Part shown: positions 1 to 6,791 of the stretch, in pieces | Numbering within the stretch: position 1 is the stretch's first letter | How the letters are laid out: every line of letters starts with the position of its first letter | From: Gulosibacter sediminis | GTDB taxonomy: Bacteria; Actinomycetota; Actinomycetes; Actinomycetales; Microbacteriaceae | Reading direction: 5' to 3' | DNA length: 7,788 nucleotides | Assembly: GCF_014904065.1 (NCBI RefSeq) | Contig: NZ_JACXJG010000002.1 | Coordinates: 53,453 to 61,240, forward strand | Made by a program: the position numbers and the translations under genes | The notes under the pieces: model-generated | Databases searched by the model: none | Seen by the model: the letters and a program-made list of their open reading frames with translations, nothing else | What the model was told of the DNA's origin: nothing

Positions 1-3000
1 CCGACGACAGCTTCTGGTACGCCTCAAGGCGCAGCCGCTCCGACGCAATGTAGTCCTCGGGAATCCGCGCATCGACCGGCAGCTCCATCCGCAGCTCGGT
101 GTGCTGCTCAGGCGCCTCGCCCTTAAACGCGTCGACGGCCTCGCCGATCATCCGCAGGTAGAGGTCGAAGCCGACGCCCGCGATATGCCCCGACTGCTCA
201 CCGCCGAGCAGGTTGCCGGCACCGCGAATCTCGAGGTCCTTCAGCGCCACCTGCATGCCCGAGCCGAGCTCGTTGTTCGCGGCGATCGTCTCGAGTCGGT
301 CGTGGGCCGTCTCGGTGAGGGGCTTGTTCGCGTCGTAGAGGAAGTATGCGTAGGCGCGCTCTCGGCCACGACCGACGCGACCGCGCAGCTGGTGCAACTG
401 GCTCAGGCCGTAGCGCTCGGCGTCATCAATGATGAGCGTGTTCGCGTTCGGAATGTCGAGGCCGGTTTCGACGATCGTCGTCGTCACGAGCACGTCAAAC
501 TTCCGCTCCCAGAAGTCGACGATGACCTGCTCGAGGCTCGCCTCGCTCATGCGGCCGTGAGCGACCGCGATGCGGGCCTCGGGCACGAGCTCGGCGAGGT
601 GCGCCGCAACCCGGTTGATGGATGCGGTGCGGTTGTGCACGTAGAACACCTGGCCCTCGCGCAGCAACTCGCGCCGGATCGCGGCCGTGACCTGCTTGTC
701 GCTGCGGCCTCCCACGTACGTGAGGATCGGGTGGCGGTCCTCCGGCGGCGTCGCCAGCGTCGACATCTCGCGAATGCCCGTCACCGCCATCTCGAGCGTG
801 CGCGGAATCGGCGTCGCACTCATCGAGAGCACGTCGACGTTCGTCTTGAGCTGCTTCAGCTTCTCTTTGTGCTCGACACCGAAGCGCTGCTCCTCATCGA
901 CGATGACGAGCCCGAGGTCGTGATAGCTGAACGACTCCGACAGCAGGCGGTGGGTGCCGATGACGATGTCAACCGAGCCGTCGCGCAGACCTTGCTGCGT
1001 CTCGTCAATCTCGCGAGGCTTCTGGAAACGGCTCACGCCGCGCACCTGCACAGGGAAACCCGCCATGCGCTCGGTAAAGGTCTCGAGGTGCTGACGCACG
1101 AGCAGCGTCGTCGGCACGAGCATGACCACCTGCTTGCCGTCCTGCACCGCCTTGAACGCGGCCCGCACCGCCACCTCGGTCTTGCCGAAGCCGACGTCGC
1201 CCGAGAGCAGCCGGTCCATCGGCATCTCGCGCTCCATATCGTGCTTCACCTCGTCGATGACGGTGAGCTGGTCGGCCGTCTCGGCGTACGGGAATGCCTC
1301 CTCAAACTCGTGCTGCCACGGGGTGTCCGGGCCGAAGGCGTGGCCCTTCGACGCGACCCGCGCCGAGTAGAGGTTGACGAGACCCACGGCGATATCGCGC
1401 GTCGCCTTGCGCGCCTTCGACTTCGTCTGCGCCCAGTCGCTGCCGCCCATCTTCGACAGCGCAGGGTCTTCGCCACCGACGTAGCGACTCAGCTGCGAGA
1501 GTTGGTCGGTCGGCACGAGCAGTTTGTCGCCCGGGTGTCCGCGCTTCGACGGCGCGTATTCGATCACGAGGTACTCGCGGGTAGACCGCTGATTCGGGCG
1601 GCCGGGCACGGGAATCTCTCGCTGCTCGAGCCGCAGGAAGCGGCCGATGCCGTGCTGGTCGTGCACGACGATGTCGCCGGCCTTGAGCTGCAGGGGGTCG
1701 ACCACCGCGTTCGCCCGGCGACGCGCGAGCTTCTTCGGCCGTGTCGTGTTGTAGCCAACCGCGCGCCCGTAGAAGTCGGACTCGGTGAGCAGCGCGAGGC
1801 GCTCGTCGGGCAGCTGCACACCGGCGGTGAGGGGCGCCTGCACGAGGTAGGCCACGCCAGGTTCGAACTCGTCGGGCAGCTCGGTCACCACTCGTCCGGC
1901 CGCCTCATGCTCGGCGAGCACCTGCTGCGCGCGCTCGACGAGGCCCGGCCCGTTCGCGGCCATGATGACACGCCAGCCGTCGCGCAGCAGCGCGATCGTG
2001 TGCTCGATCGCCCCCTCCGCGTTGCCAGCGAAGTTCGGCACCGATTCCGAGGGCACCACGACGTTGCCGTCATCTTCGTTGCCGAACGGCGAGAGCGTCC
2101 ACCAGGTGCGCTCCCCCTTCGTCGCCTGCAGTTCGCGCATCGACAGGAAGTCGCCGCTCGTCAGGTCGATCGGGGCTTCGGCGCCGGCCGTCGCGGCCGA
2201 CCACGCGGCCTCGAGGAACTCGTGGTTCGTCTCTCGGAGGTCCTTCGCCCGATTCGCGACGCGCTCGGGCGCGAGCACGGCGATCGCGGCATCCTCGGGC
2301 AGGTACGCGGTGATCGGCACGAGGTCGGGCACGAGCGCGGGCGCGAGCGACTCCATCCCTTCCACCGGGATGCCCTCGGCAATCTTCTCGAGCATGGTCT
2401 CGATCGCGGGGAATTCGCCCTGCATCTCACGGGCACGCGCCCGCACATCGTCGGTAAGCAGCAGCTCGCGGCTCGGCGAGAGCACAACGGAGTCGAAGGC
2501 CTCGTCGTACGATCGCTGGTCGGAGACCGCGAACGGTCGAATCTCGTCGACCTCGTCGCCGAAGAAGTCGATGCGCACCGCCTGGGCGGCGTCGGGCGGG
2601 AACACGTCGAGAATGCCACCGCGCACCGCGAACTCGCCGCGGCGGGTAACCATGTCGACACGCTGGTACGCGAGCGACACGAGCGTCGCCGCGAGCCCAT
2701 CCAGGTCGTGGCCGCGACTGCCGACCGCGAGGTGCATCGTCGCCGCATGGTCGAGCCCCGGCAGCAGCGGCTGCAGTGCCGCGCGCACGGAGGCGAAGAG
2801 GATGAACGGCGCGGTCGGGTTCTCGCGCCATTGAGCGAGCTGGCCCATCGCCGCGAGCCGTCGCCCGGTCGTGTCGGCCGACGGGCTCAGCCGCTCGTGC
2901 GGCAGGGTCTCCCAGGCCGGGAATTCGACGATGGTTGCGTCGGGCAAAAATGCCCGCAGATCGGATGCGTATTGCTCGGCCTCGCGGCTCGTCGCTGTGA

Positions 3001-3175
3001 TCGCGAGCATCGAGGCGGCCGAGCGAACTGTCGCGCGGCGCTCAAGCAGGCTCGCCAACAGGGGCGCCCGCAACCCGTCGCCCACCGTGAAATCGGTGTC
3101 GACGCGGCTCTGCGAGACCGCCTTGTTCAAGCTTGCGTTGTCGCCCGCGGCGACGAGGAATCCGTGGAGGCTCAC
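1..3175 (-). CDS. mfd: Transcription-repair coupling factor Mfd, C-terminus cut off by window edge
   Basis: Mfd is an ATP-driven DNA translocase that pushes stalled RNA polymerase off damaged DNA and recruits UvrA for strand-specific nucleotide excision repair in the cytoplasm. I translated 1058 codons plus one base from the minus strand. Seen in order: a UvrB-like N-terminal module with GEFAVRGGILDVFPP at 180-194; the CarD-like RNA polymerase interaction domain beginning at GDIVVHDQHGIG (500-511); superfamily 2 helicase motifs GDVGFGKT (Walker A, 659-666), DEEQ (760-763), SATPIPRTL (786-794) and QLRGRVGR (929-936); the TRG translocation motif around RGAGNLLGGEQSGH (984-997); and the beginning of the C-terminal TRCF domain. 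Family members have about 1150-1200 residues, so roughly 100-150 are missing. The start is GTG at 3175, because an in-frame TGA sits directly before it. No Shine-Dalgarno is visible. No frameshift or missing catalytic residue was seen. Confidence 0.97.
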   Translation of the reverse strand, partial: MSLHGFLVAAGDNASLNKAVSQSRVDTDFTVGDGLRAPLLASLLERRATVRSAASMLAITATSREAEQYASDLRAFLPDATIVEFPAWETLPHERLSPSADTTGRRLAAMGQLAQWRENPTAPFILFASVRAALQPLLPGLDHAATMHLAVGSRGHDLDGLAATLVSLAYQRVDMVTRRGEFAVRGGILDVFPPDAAQAVRIDFFGDEVDEIRPFAVSDQRSYDEAFDSVVLSPSRELLLTDDVRARAREMQGEFPAIETMLEKIAEGIPVEGMESLAPALVPDLVPITAYLPEDAAIAVLAPERVANRAKDLRETNHEFLEAAWSAATAGAEAPIDLTSGDFLSMRELQATKGERTWWTLSPFGNEDDGNVVVPSESVPNFAGNAEGAIEHTIALLRDGWRVIMAANGPGLVERAQQVLAEHEAAGRVVTELPDEFEPGVAYLVQAPLTAGVQLPDERLALLTESDFYGRAVGYNTTRPKKLARRRANAVVDPLQLKAGDIVVHDQHGIGRFLRLEQREIPVPGRPNQRSTREYLVIEYAPSKRGHPGDKLLVPTDQLSQLSRYVGGEDPALSKMGGSDWAQTKSKARKATRDIAVGLVNLYSARVASKGHAFGPDTPWQHEFEEAFPYAETADQLTVIDEVKHDMEREMPMDRLLSGDVGFGKTEVAVRAAFKAVQDGKQVVMLVPTTLLVRQHLETFTERMAGFPVQVRGVSRFQKPREIDETQQGLRDGSVDIVIGTHRLLSESFSYHDLGLVIVDEEQRFGVEHKEKLKQLKTNVDVLSMSATPIPRTLEMAVTGIREMSTLATPPEDRHPILTYVGGRSDKQVTAAIRRELLREGQVFYVHNRTASINRVAAHLAELVPEARIAVAHGRMSEASLEQVIVDFWERKFDVLVTTTIVETGLDIPNANTLIIDDAERYGLSQLHQLRGRVGRGRERAYAYFLYDANKPLTETAHDRLETIAANNELGSGMQVALKDLEIRGAGNLLGGEQSGHIAGVGFDLYLRMIGEAVDAFKGEAPEQHTELRMELPVDARIPEDYIASERLRLEAYQKLSS

Positions 3176-3188
3176 TCAGCCCATTCTA
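3176..3188 (-). promoter_or_regulatory. Candidate -10 element for a leaderless mfd transcript
   Basis: Read on the minus strand, TAGAAT (3188 to 3183) matches the TAnnnT pattern of an actinobacterial -10 box and ends seven bases before the mfd GTG codon. That spacing would put the transcription start at or next to the first base of the start codon, giving mRNA without a leader. This agrees with the lack of a Shine-Dalgarno sequence. No good -35 hexamer lies 16-19 bases upstream, which is common for such promoters. The motif and spacing are seen; the promoter function is inferred. Confidence 0.5.
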
Positions 3189-3197
3189 GGCCCGCAC

Positions 3198-3222
3198 CCC
3201 GCGCGGGACACTGGCAGCTGCC
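3198..3222. repeat. Two adjacent 10-base perfect palindromes in the gap before mfd
   Basis: GGCAGCTGCC at 3213-3222 and CCCGCGCGGG at 3198-3207 are each self-complementary, and their centres are 15 bases apart. They fill much of the 48-base gap between the small membrane protein gene and mfd. Neither has a proper loop or a following T-run, so they do not make a normal intrinsic terminator. They could be protein-binding sites, or simply chance in GC-rich DNA. Confidence 0.35.
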
Positions 3223-3223
3223 G

Positions 3224-3430
3224 CTATTCGCGGCCGAGTCGCCGGTAGCGGCGGTAGAGCACAGCCACCAGCGCGAGCAGCGCCACGGCCATCAGCGTGC
3301 CGAGCGGGTCGAGCGGGATGCGCATGACGAGGCATGCGGCGACCGAGAACACCGCCATGAACGCGAAGAAACTCACGAAGCCGAGCCAGAGTTGCAGCTG
3401 ATTGCGCTGCACCTGCGTATTGCGGGGCAT
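3224..3430 (-). CDS. Small two-helix membrane protein of unknown function, coupled to sugB
   Basis: I do not recognise a named family for this 68-residue protein. It has a short polar N-terminus with arginines at 3 and 9, a hydrophobic segment at about 14-36, a short RIPLDP turn, a second hydrophobic segment at about 43-59, and a very basic tail with RRYRR at 60-64. By the positive-inside rule it should form a helical hairpin with both ends in the cytoplasm. Its ATG overlaps the sugB TGA by one base (TGATG), so its translation is probably coupled to sugB, and it has no strong ribosome binding site of its own. It ends in TAG, 48 bases before mfd. The position suggests an accessory membrane subunit or stability factor for the importer, but that is inference. 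A plain hypothetical gene is the safe label. Confidence 0.8.
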   Translation of the reverse strand: MPRNTQVQRNQLQLWLGFVSFFAFMAVFSVAACLVMRIPLDPLGTLMAVALLALVAVLYRRYRRLGRE

Positions 3431-4299
3431 CAGCTCTTCACCCCGCCCGCGGTGAGGCCGGCCACGATGCGCCGCTGCAGGATGAGCACGAGGATCACGA
3501 GCGGCACGGTCACGATCGTGCCGGCGGCCATGATCGCCGCATAGGGCTGAATGTAGGGGTTCGCGCCCGCGAAGCGCGCGATCGCGACGGTAACCGGCTC
3601 GACGTTGGGCCGCGAGAGCTGGCTCGCGAGCAGGTATTCGTTCCAGGTCGCGATGAACGCGAGGATCGCCGTCGTGAACACCGCGGGCGCCGCGAGCGGC
3701 AGAATGACCCGGGTAAACGCCTGACCACGGGTCGCCCCGTCAACCCGCGCCGCCTCCTCGAGTTCCCAGGGGAGGTCGTGGAGGAACGAGGTGAGCGTGT
3801 AGATCGTGAGCGGCAGCGCGAACGAGATGTTCGGGATTATCAGGGCCTGATAGGTGCCGAGCCAGGAAATGTTCGTGAACAGCTGGAACAACGGCGTCAC
3901 GAGCGCGATGCCCGGGAACATCGAAGCGGCGAAGATGATACCGGTCACGAAACTCTTGCCCGAGAAGTTGAGCCGGGCGAGCGCATACGACACCGTCACA
4001 CCAAGCACGACCGCGACCACCGTCGTGACGCCGGAGATGAGCAGCGAGTTGCCGATCGACCGCAGCAGGTTGTTGCCGCCCGAGGCGTCGAGGGCCGCCG
4101 CGAAGTTGTCGAGCGTGAGGTACGTCGGCCACGGGGTGGTGTCGAAGGTGTGGCTCACATCGCGGAAGGCAACGACCATCATCCAATAGAACGGCAGCAG
4201 GCACCAGATCACGATAATCGCGCCGCTGAGGTAGCTGCCCCAGCCCTCACCGCGGCGGGGCTTGCGCTGAATCACCTGCGAGGAGTCGGTTGGAGTCAC
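3430..4299 (-). CDS. sugB: Carbohydrate ABC transporter permease, SugB/MalG type
   Basis: This is the second channel subunit of a CUT1 sugar importer, 289 residues long, which is normal for the family. Six hydrophobic segments are visible at about 24-45, 82-107, 117-140, 150-172, 203-226 and 253-274. The cytoplasmic EAA loop that contacts the ATPase is intact: EEAARVDGAT at 181-190 followed by ILPL at 199-202. WNEY at 219-222 and the C-terminal QRRIVAGLTAGGVK at 275-288 are typical. Several blocks (MFPGIALVTPLF, FALPLTIYTL, QRRIVAGLT) closely match SugB of the mycobacterial trehalose importer as I recall it. The start is GTG at 4299, since AAGGAG lies seven bases upstream; a longer frame beginning at 4359 would run into sugA with an arginine-rich, non-family N-terminus. 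One base separates it from the sugA stop, and its own stop overlaps the next start. Substrate assignment is inference. Confidence 0.93.
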   Translation of the reverse strand: MTPTDSSQVIQRKPRRGEGWGSYLSGAIIVIWCLLPFYWMMVVAFRDVSHTFDTTPWPTYLTLDNFAAALDASGGNNLLRSIGNSLLISGVTTVVAVVLGVTVSYALARLNFSGKSFVTGIIFAASMFPGIALVTPLFQLFTNISWLGTYQALIIPNISFALPLTIYTLTSFLHDLPWELEEAARVDGATRGQAFTRVILPLAAPAVFTTAILAFIATWNEYLLASQLSRPNVEPVTVAIARFAGANPYIQPYAAIMAAGTIVTVPLVILVLILQRRIVAGLTAGGVKS

Positions 4300-4300
4300 G

Positions 4301-5374
4301 TCACTTCTCCTTCGTCGTGACCGCGCGGGTCGACAGCGGTTCGGTCTGGAGTGGGCCACGGCGCTTGCGGCCCGGCGCGCCCGTCGTGAGCTGGCGCGCC
4401 GGCTGCGTCTGGGCCACCGCGTTCGCGCCGAGCACCTTCACCATGATGAACGCGCAGGCGAAGATGATGAGGAAGACGATCGTCGACAGCGCCGAGGCGT
4501 TGTTGTATTCGTTCTCGCGCATCGTGGCGGTGACCAACAGTGACATCGTCGTTGCGGCGCCCGAGGTGTTGCCCTGCATGATCGCCGGCAGGTCGTACAT
4601 GCGCAGGGCGTCGAGCAGGCGGAACAGCACCGCGACCATCAGCGCGGGGCGTACGAGCGGCATCGTGATTTGCGTGAACTGTTGCCACTTCGTCGCCCCG
4701 TCGATGCGGGCCGCCTCGTAGACATCCTTCGGGATGAGCTGCAGGCCAGCGAGAATGAGCAGGGCGACGAACGGCGTCGTCTTCCAGACGTCGGCGACGA
4801 TGACGGCCGACAGCAACTCCCACGTGCCAGTCGTCCATTGCAAGTCGAGACCGGTGAGCGAGTTGATGATGCCCTGGGGCGCGAAGATGAACGCCCAGAG
4901 CTTCGCCGTGACGGCGGTCGGGATGGCCCACGGCACGAGCACCGCCGCGCGGAGCAGGCCACGCCCGACGATGTTGCGGCCCATGATGATCGCCATGCCG
5001 AAGCCGATGATGACTTCGAGCGACACCGTGACGACCGTGAGGAAGAACGTGACGCCGATGGATTGCCAGAACTGCGAGCCCGTCGTGCCCGGCGGGCAGG
5101 AGTTCACTCCCCCGCCGCAATCCTGAAGAATCCAGTGCGCGTAGTTCGCGAAGCCTGCGAAACCGCCCTCCTGGAAGAAGCCCGTCTCGGCGTCGTAGGT
5201 GCGGTCCTGGTTGAACGACTGGACGATGGCGCTGATGATCGGGTACCCGATCACGATCGCGAGCACGATCAGCGCCGGCGCAATTAACCAAATGGCCGAC
5301 CTATTGTCGGTGCGCCAGCGACGCTGCTTCGGCGTCGCATCCTTGCTCGAATATTCGGTGGTCGCGCTACTCAT
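4301..5374 (-). CDS. sugA: Carbohydrate ABC transporter permease, SugA/MalF type
   Basis: This is the first channel subunit of the CUT1 importer, 357 residues. Hydrophobic segments lie at about 28-51, 106-130, 141-165, 187-212, 242-258 and 296-316. The EAA loop is YEAARIDGAT at 219-228, then TMPL at 237-240. The block ADVWKTTPF at 194-202, the nearby LLILAGL and LFRLLDALRMYD (250-261) closely match mycobacterial SugA as I remember it. The start is ATG 5374, because GAGGGA lies six bases upstream; a frame from ATG 5455 would add 27 arginine-rich residues encoded across the upstream hairpin. Two features are unusual: an insertion with Cys86 and Cys93 in the predicted outer loop after helix 1, and a hydrophilic, basic tail of about 40 residues after helix 6, whose final codons carry the sugB ribosome binding site. 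It pairs with SugB and the LpqY-like lipoprotein. Confidence 0.92.
   Translation of the reverse strand: MSSATTEYSSKDATPKQRRWRTDNRSAIWLIAPALIVLAIVIGYPIISAIVQSFNQDRTYDAETGFFQEGGFAGFANYAHWILQDCGGGVNSCPPGTTGSQFWQSIGVTFFLTVVTVSLEVIIGFGMAIIMGRNIVGRGLLRAAVLVPWAIPTAVTAKLWAFIFAPQGIINSLTGLDLQWTTGTWELLSAVIVADVWKTTPFVALLILAGLQLIPKDVYEAARIDGATKWQQFTQITMPLVRPALMVAVLFRLLDALRMYDLPAIMQGNTSGAATTMSLLVTATMRENEYNNASALSTIVFLIIFACAFIMVKVLGANAVAQTQPARQLTTGAPGRKRRGPLQTEPLSTRAVTTKEK
4307..4312 (-). promoter_or_regulatory. Ribosome binding site of sugB
   Basis: AAGGAG on the minus strand is a strong Shine-Dalgarno sequence seven bases before GTG 4299. It lies inside the last codons of sugA. It decides the start in favour of GTG 4299 over the upstream ATG at 4359, and suggests translational coupling of the two permease subunits, which are needed in equal amounts. 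Confidence 0.85.
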
Positions 5375-5380
5375 GTCCCA

Positions 5381-5386
5381 TCCCTC
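5381..5386 (-). promoter_or_regulatory. Ribosome binding site of sugA
   Basis: GAGGGA on the minus strand stands six bases before ATG 5374. It is moderately strong and supports that start over the in-frame ATG at 5455, which would sit only four bases after the lipoprotein stop codon and without a comparable site. Confidence 0.65.
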
Positions 5387-5419
5387 ACCATCGAGTCCTG
5401 AGAATTGCCGCTGCGGAGG

Positions 5420-5453
5420 GCGGCGCCGGGGCCCGCATCGAGCCCGGCGCCGC
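5420..5453 (-). promoter_or_regulatory. Strong intercistronic hairpin between lipoprotein and permease genes
   Basis: Two perfectly complementary 11-base arms, 5420-5430 and 5443-5453 (GCGGCGCCGGG against CCCGGCGCCGC), enclose a 12-base loop. In the minus-strand transcript the hairpin begins six bases after the lipoprotein TAG codon and ends 45 bases before the sugA start. No T-run follows it, so it is not a standard full terminator. In many sugar ABC operons such hairpins protect the upstream binding-protein mRNA from 3' decay or partly stop transcription, so that the lipoprotein exceeds the permeases. The structure is directly seen; this role is inferred. Confidence 0.8.
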
Positions 5454-5459
5454 ACATCC

Positions 5460-6722
5460 CTAGCCCGAGGTGCTCGAGGTGATGGCCGATGACATATCGC
5501 TCACGGCCTGATCGAGATCTTGGCCCTCGACAATCGCCGCGTAGGCATTGTCGGCAATGGCCTTCGACACGGCCGCGTAGAACGGCGTGACGGGGCGCGG
5601 CTGCGCGTTGTCGAGCGCATCCTTCAGGGCGGGCAGGTACGGGAACTGCTCGATCAGCGACTCGTCCTCGTAGATCGACGCGAGCACCGGCGGGAACGAC
5701 TGCTCGGCGAAGCCACGCTGGTTCTCTTCCGACAGAATGAACTGCACGAAGTCGAACGCCGTCGCCTTGTTCTCGGAGTAGACGTTAATGCCGTTGTTGT
5801 AGCCACCGAGCGTGGATGCGCCCGGGCCGTCGGGGCCGACGATCGCGGCCACGTCGAAGTTGTCCTTCACCTGCGACGAGTCTTCGCTCGTCGCGGTGTC
5901 GTACATGTACGGCCAGTTGTAGGCGAACACCGCGTTGCCCTCGAGGAACTCGAGGTTCGTCTGCTCTTCGGTGTAACCGTTCGCGCCCTTCGGGATGTCG
6001 CCGTTCGCGTACGCGTCGGCGAGCGCCTGGATGCCGGCCTTCGCCTCGTCGCTATCGACCGTCGGCGTCTTGCCGTCGGCGTCAACTACCGAGCCGCCCC
6101 ACGAGTTGATGGCCTGCGTGGTTTGCACCGTGAGGCCCTCGTAGTTCTTCAGTTGCATGATGAGCAGGTCGAGGTCTTCGGCGTCAGCCGCGTCGCGGTA
6201 CGAGAGCAGCTCGTCCCATGTCGCCGGCGCCTCGTCAACGATGTCGGTGCGGTAGAACATGAGCTGCGCGTTCGTGTTCTGCGGCGCCGCGTAGAGCGTG
6301 TCCATGTAAGTGGCCGAGTCGACGGTGGCGGGCAGCAGGTTCGAGGTGTCGAGCTGCAGGTCGCCGTCGAGCGGCTGCAGCCAGCCCTGGGCCGCGAACT
6401 CGGCGGTCCACGTGACGTCGAGCGCCATGACGTCGTAGTCGCCGCTCTCGGCCTGCAGCGACTGCACGAGCGTGTCGCGCTGCCCGTTCGCCTCCTGCGG
6501 CAGCTCGACGAGCGTGACTTCCTCGTCGGGGTGGTCGGCGTTCCACGCCTCGATGATGGGCTCGAGCTTCGCGGCATCGTTCGACCCCATCGCGAAGGAA
6601 ATCGGGCCGCGGGAGTCGAGGCCCGAGCTTTCGGCGCCGCTGCCGCCACCCCCACCAGCGCATCCTGCGAGAACTAACCCAGCTACTGCGGTAACCGCGA
6701 CCGCATTGAACTTTCGCTTCAT
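5460..6722 (-). CDS. lpqY: Sugar-binding lipoprotein of ABC importer, LpqY-like (probable trehalose binding)
   Basis: This 420-residue extracellular solute-binding protein (family 1) is tethered to the outer face of the membrane by lipid. The signal peptide has a basic start (MKRK), a hydrophobic core and the lipobox LAGC with the lipidated Cys21, then a glycine-rich linker. The mature part has blocks nearly matching mycobacterial LpqY as I recall it: DVMALDVTWTAEFAAQGW at 97-114, LYAAPQNTNAQL at 143-154, EGNAVFAYNWP at 261-271, GGYNNGINV at 306-314 and RPVTPFYAAVS at 376-386. Aspartate 102, Asn151, Trp270 and Arg376 are therefore candidate ligand contacts. The ATG at 6722 has AAGGGAG six bases upstream. 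The gene follows the ATPase gene after 123 bases and precedes sugA, with the hairpin between them. Trehalose is the likeliest ligand, but related oligosaccharides cannot be ruled out from sequence alone. Confidence 0.92.
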   Translation of the reverse strand: MKRKFNAVAVTAVAGLVLAGCAGGGGGSGAESSGLDSRGPISFAMGSNDAAKLEPIIEAWNADHPDEEVTLVELPQEANGQRDTLVQSLQAESGDYDVMALDVTWTAEFAAQGWLQPLDGDLQLDTSNLLPATVDSATYMDTLYAAPQNTNAQLMFYRTDIVDEAPATWDELLSYRDAADAEDLDLLIMQLKNYEGLTVQTTQAINSWGGSVVDADGKTPTVDSDEAKAGIQALADAYANGDIPKGANGYTEEQTNLEFLEGNAVFAYNWPYMYDTATSEDSSQVKDNFDVAAIVGPDGPGASTLGGYNNGINVYSENKATAFDFVQFILSEENQRGFAEQSFPPVLASIYEDESLIEQFPYLPALKDALDNAQPRPVTPFYAAVSKAIADNAYAAIVEGQDLDQAVSDMSSAITSSTSG

Positions 6723-6728
6723 GAACTG

Positions 6729-6735
6729 CTCCCTT
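6729..6735 (-). promoter_or_regulatory. Ribosome binding site of the lpqY-like gene
   Basis: AAGGGAG on the minus strand lies six bases before ATG 6722. It is among the strongest translation signals in the window, consistent with high demand for a binding protein, and it fixes the start that gives an intact lipoprotein signal peptide. Confidence 0.85.
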
Positions 6736-6791
6736 ACATTTCTTCAGCGTGTGTTCGGTTGTGTGTGGTGCCCGGCGTCGGCGACGAGCCC

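Noticed and set aside
1962..2834. Plus-strand open frame of 290 codons within mfd
   Set aside because: Its Ser/Arg/Ala-rich low-complexity translation is typical of an off-frame reading of GC-rich coding DNA.
101..3544. Plus-strand open frame of 1147 codons opposite mfd
   Set aside because: It is exactly antisense to a clear, full-motif Mfd and shows the arginine, histidine, leucine and valine excess typical of the shadow of a GC-rich gene. No family motif, signal or plausible start site was seen.
4300..4359. Upstream start (ATG 4359) for sugB adding 20 residues
   Set aside because: The extension is arginine-rich, runs into sugA, and lacks the strong ribosome binding site that stands before GTG 4299.
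4296..5291. Minus-strand 331-codon frame overlapping sugA in another frame
   Set aside because: It is an out-of-frame reading of sugA; its Arg, His and Gly-rich product has no membrane segments, while the sugA frame has six helices and an EAA motif.
5420..5453. Hairpin after the lipoprotein gene as an ordinary intrinsic terminator
   Set aside because: No T-run follows the stem on the minus strand, and permease genes essential to the same importer lie directly downstream.
5375..5455. Upstream start (ATG 5455) for sugA adding 27 residues
   Set aside because: The extension crosses the GC-rich hairpin and is unlike a permease N-terminus; ATG 5374 has a suitable ribosome binding site.
5520..6677. 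Plus-strand open frame of 385 codons opposite the lipoprotein gene
   Set aside because: It mirrors the codon bias of the lipoprotein gene, is rich in Arg and Val without any domain pattern, and lies inside a gene with solid evidence on the other strand.
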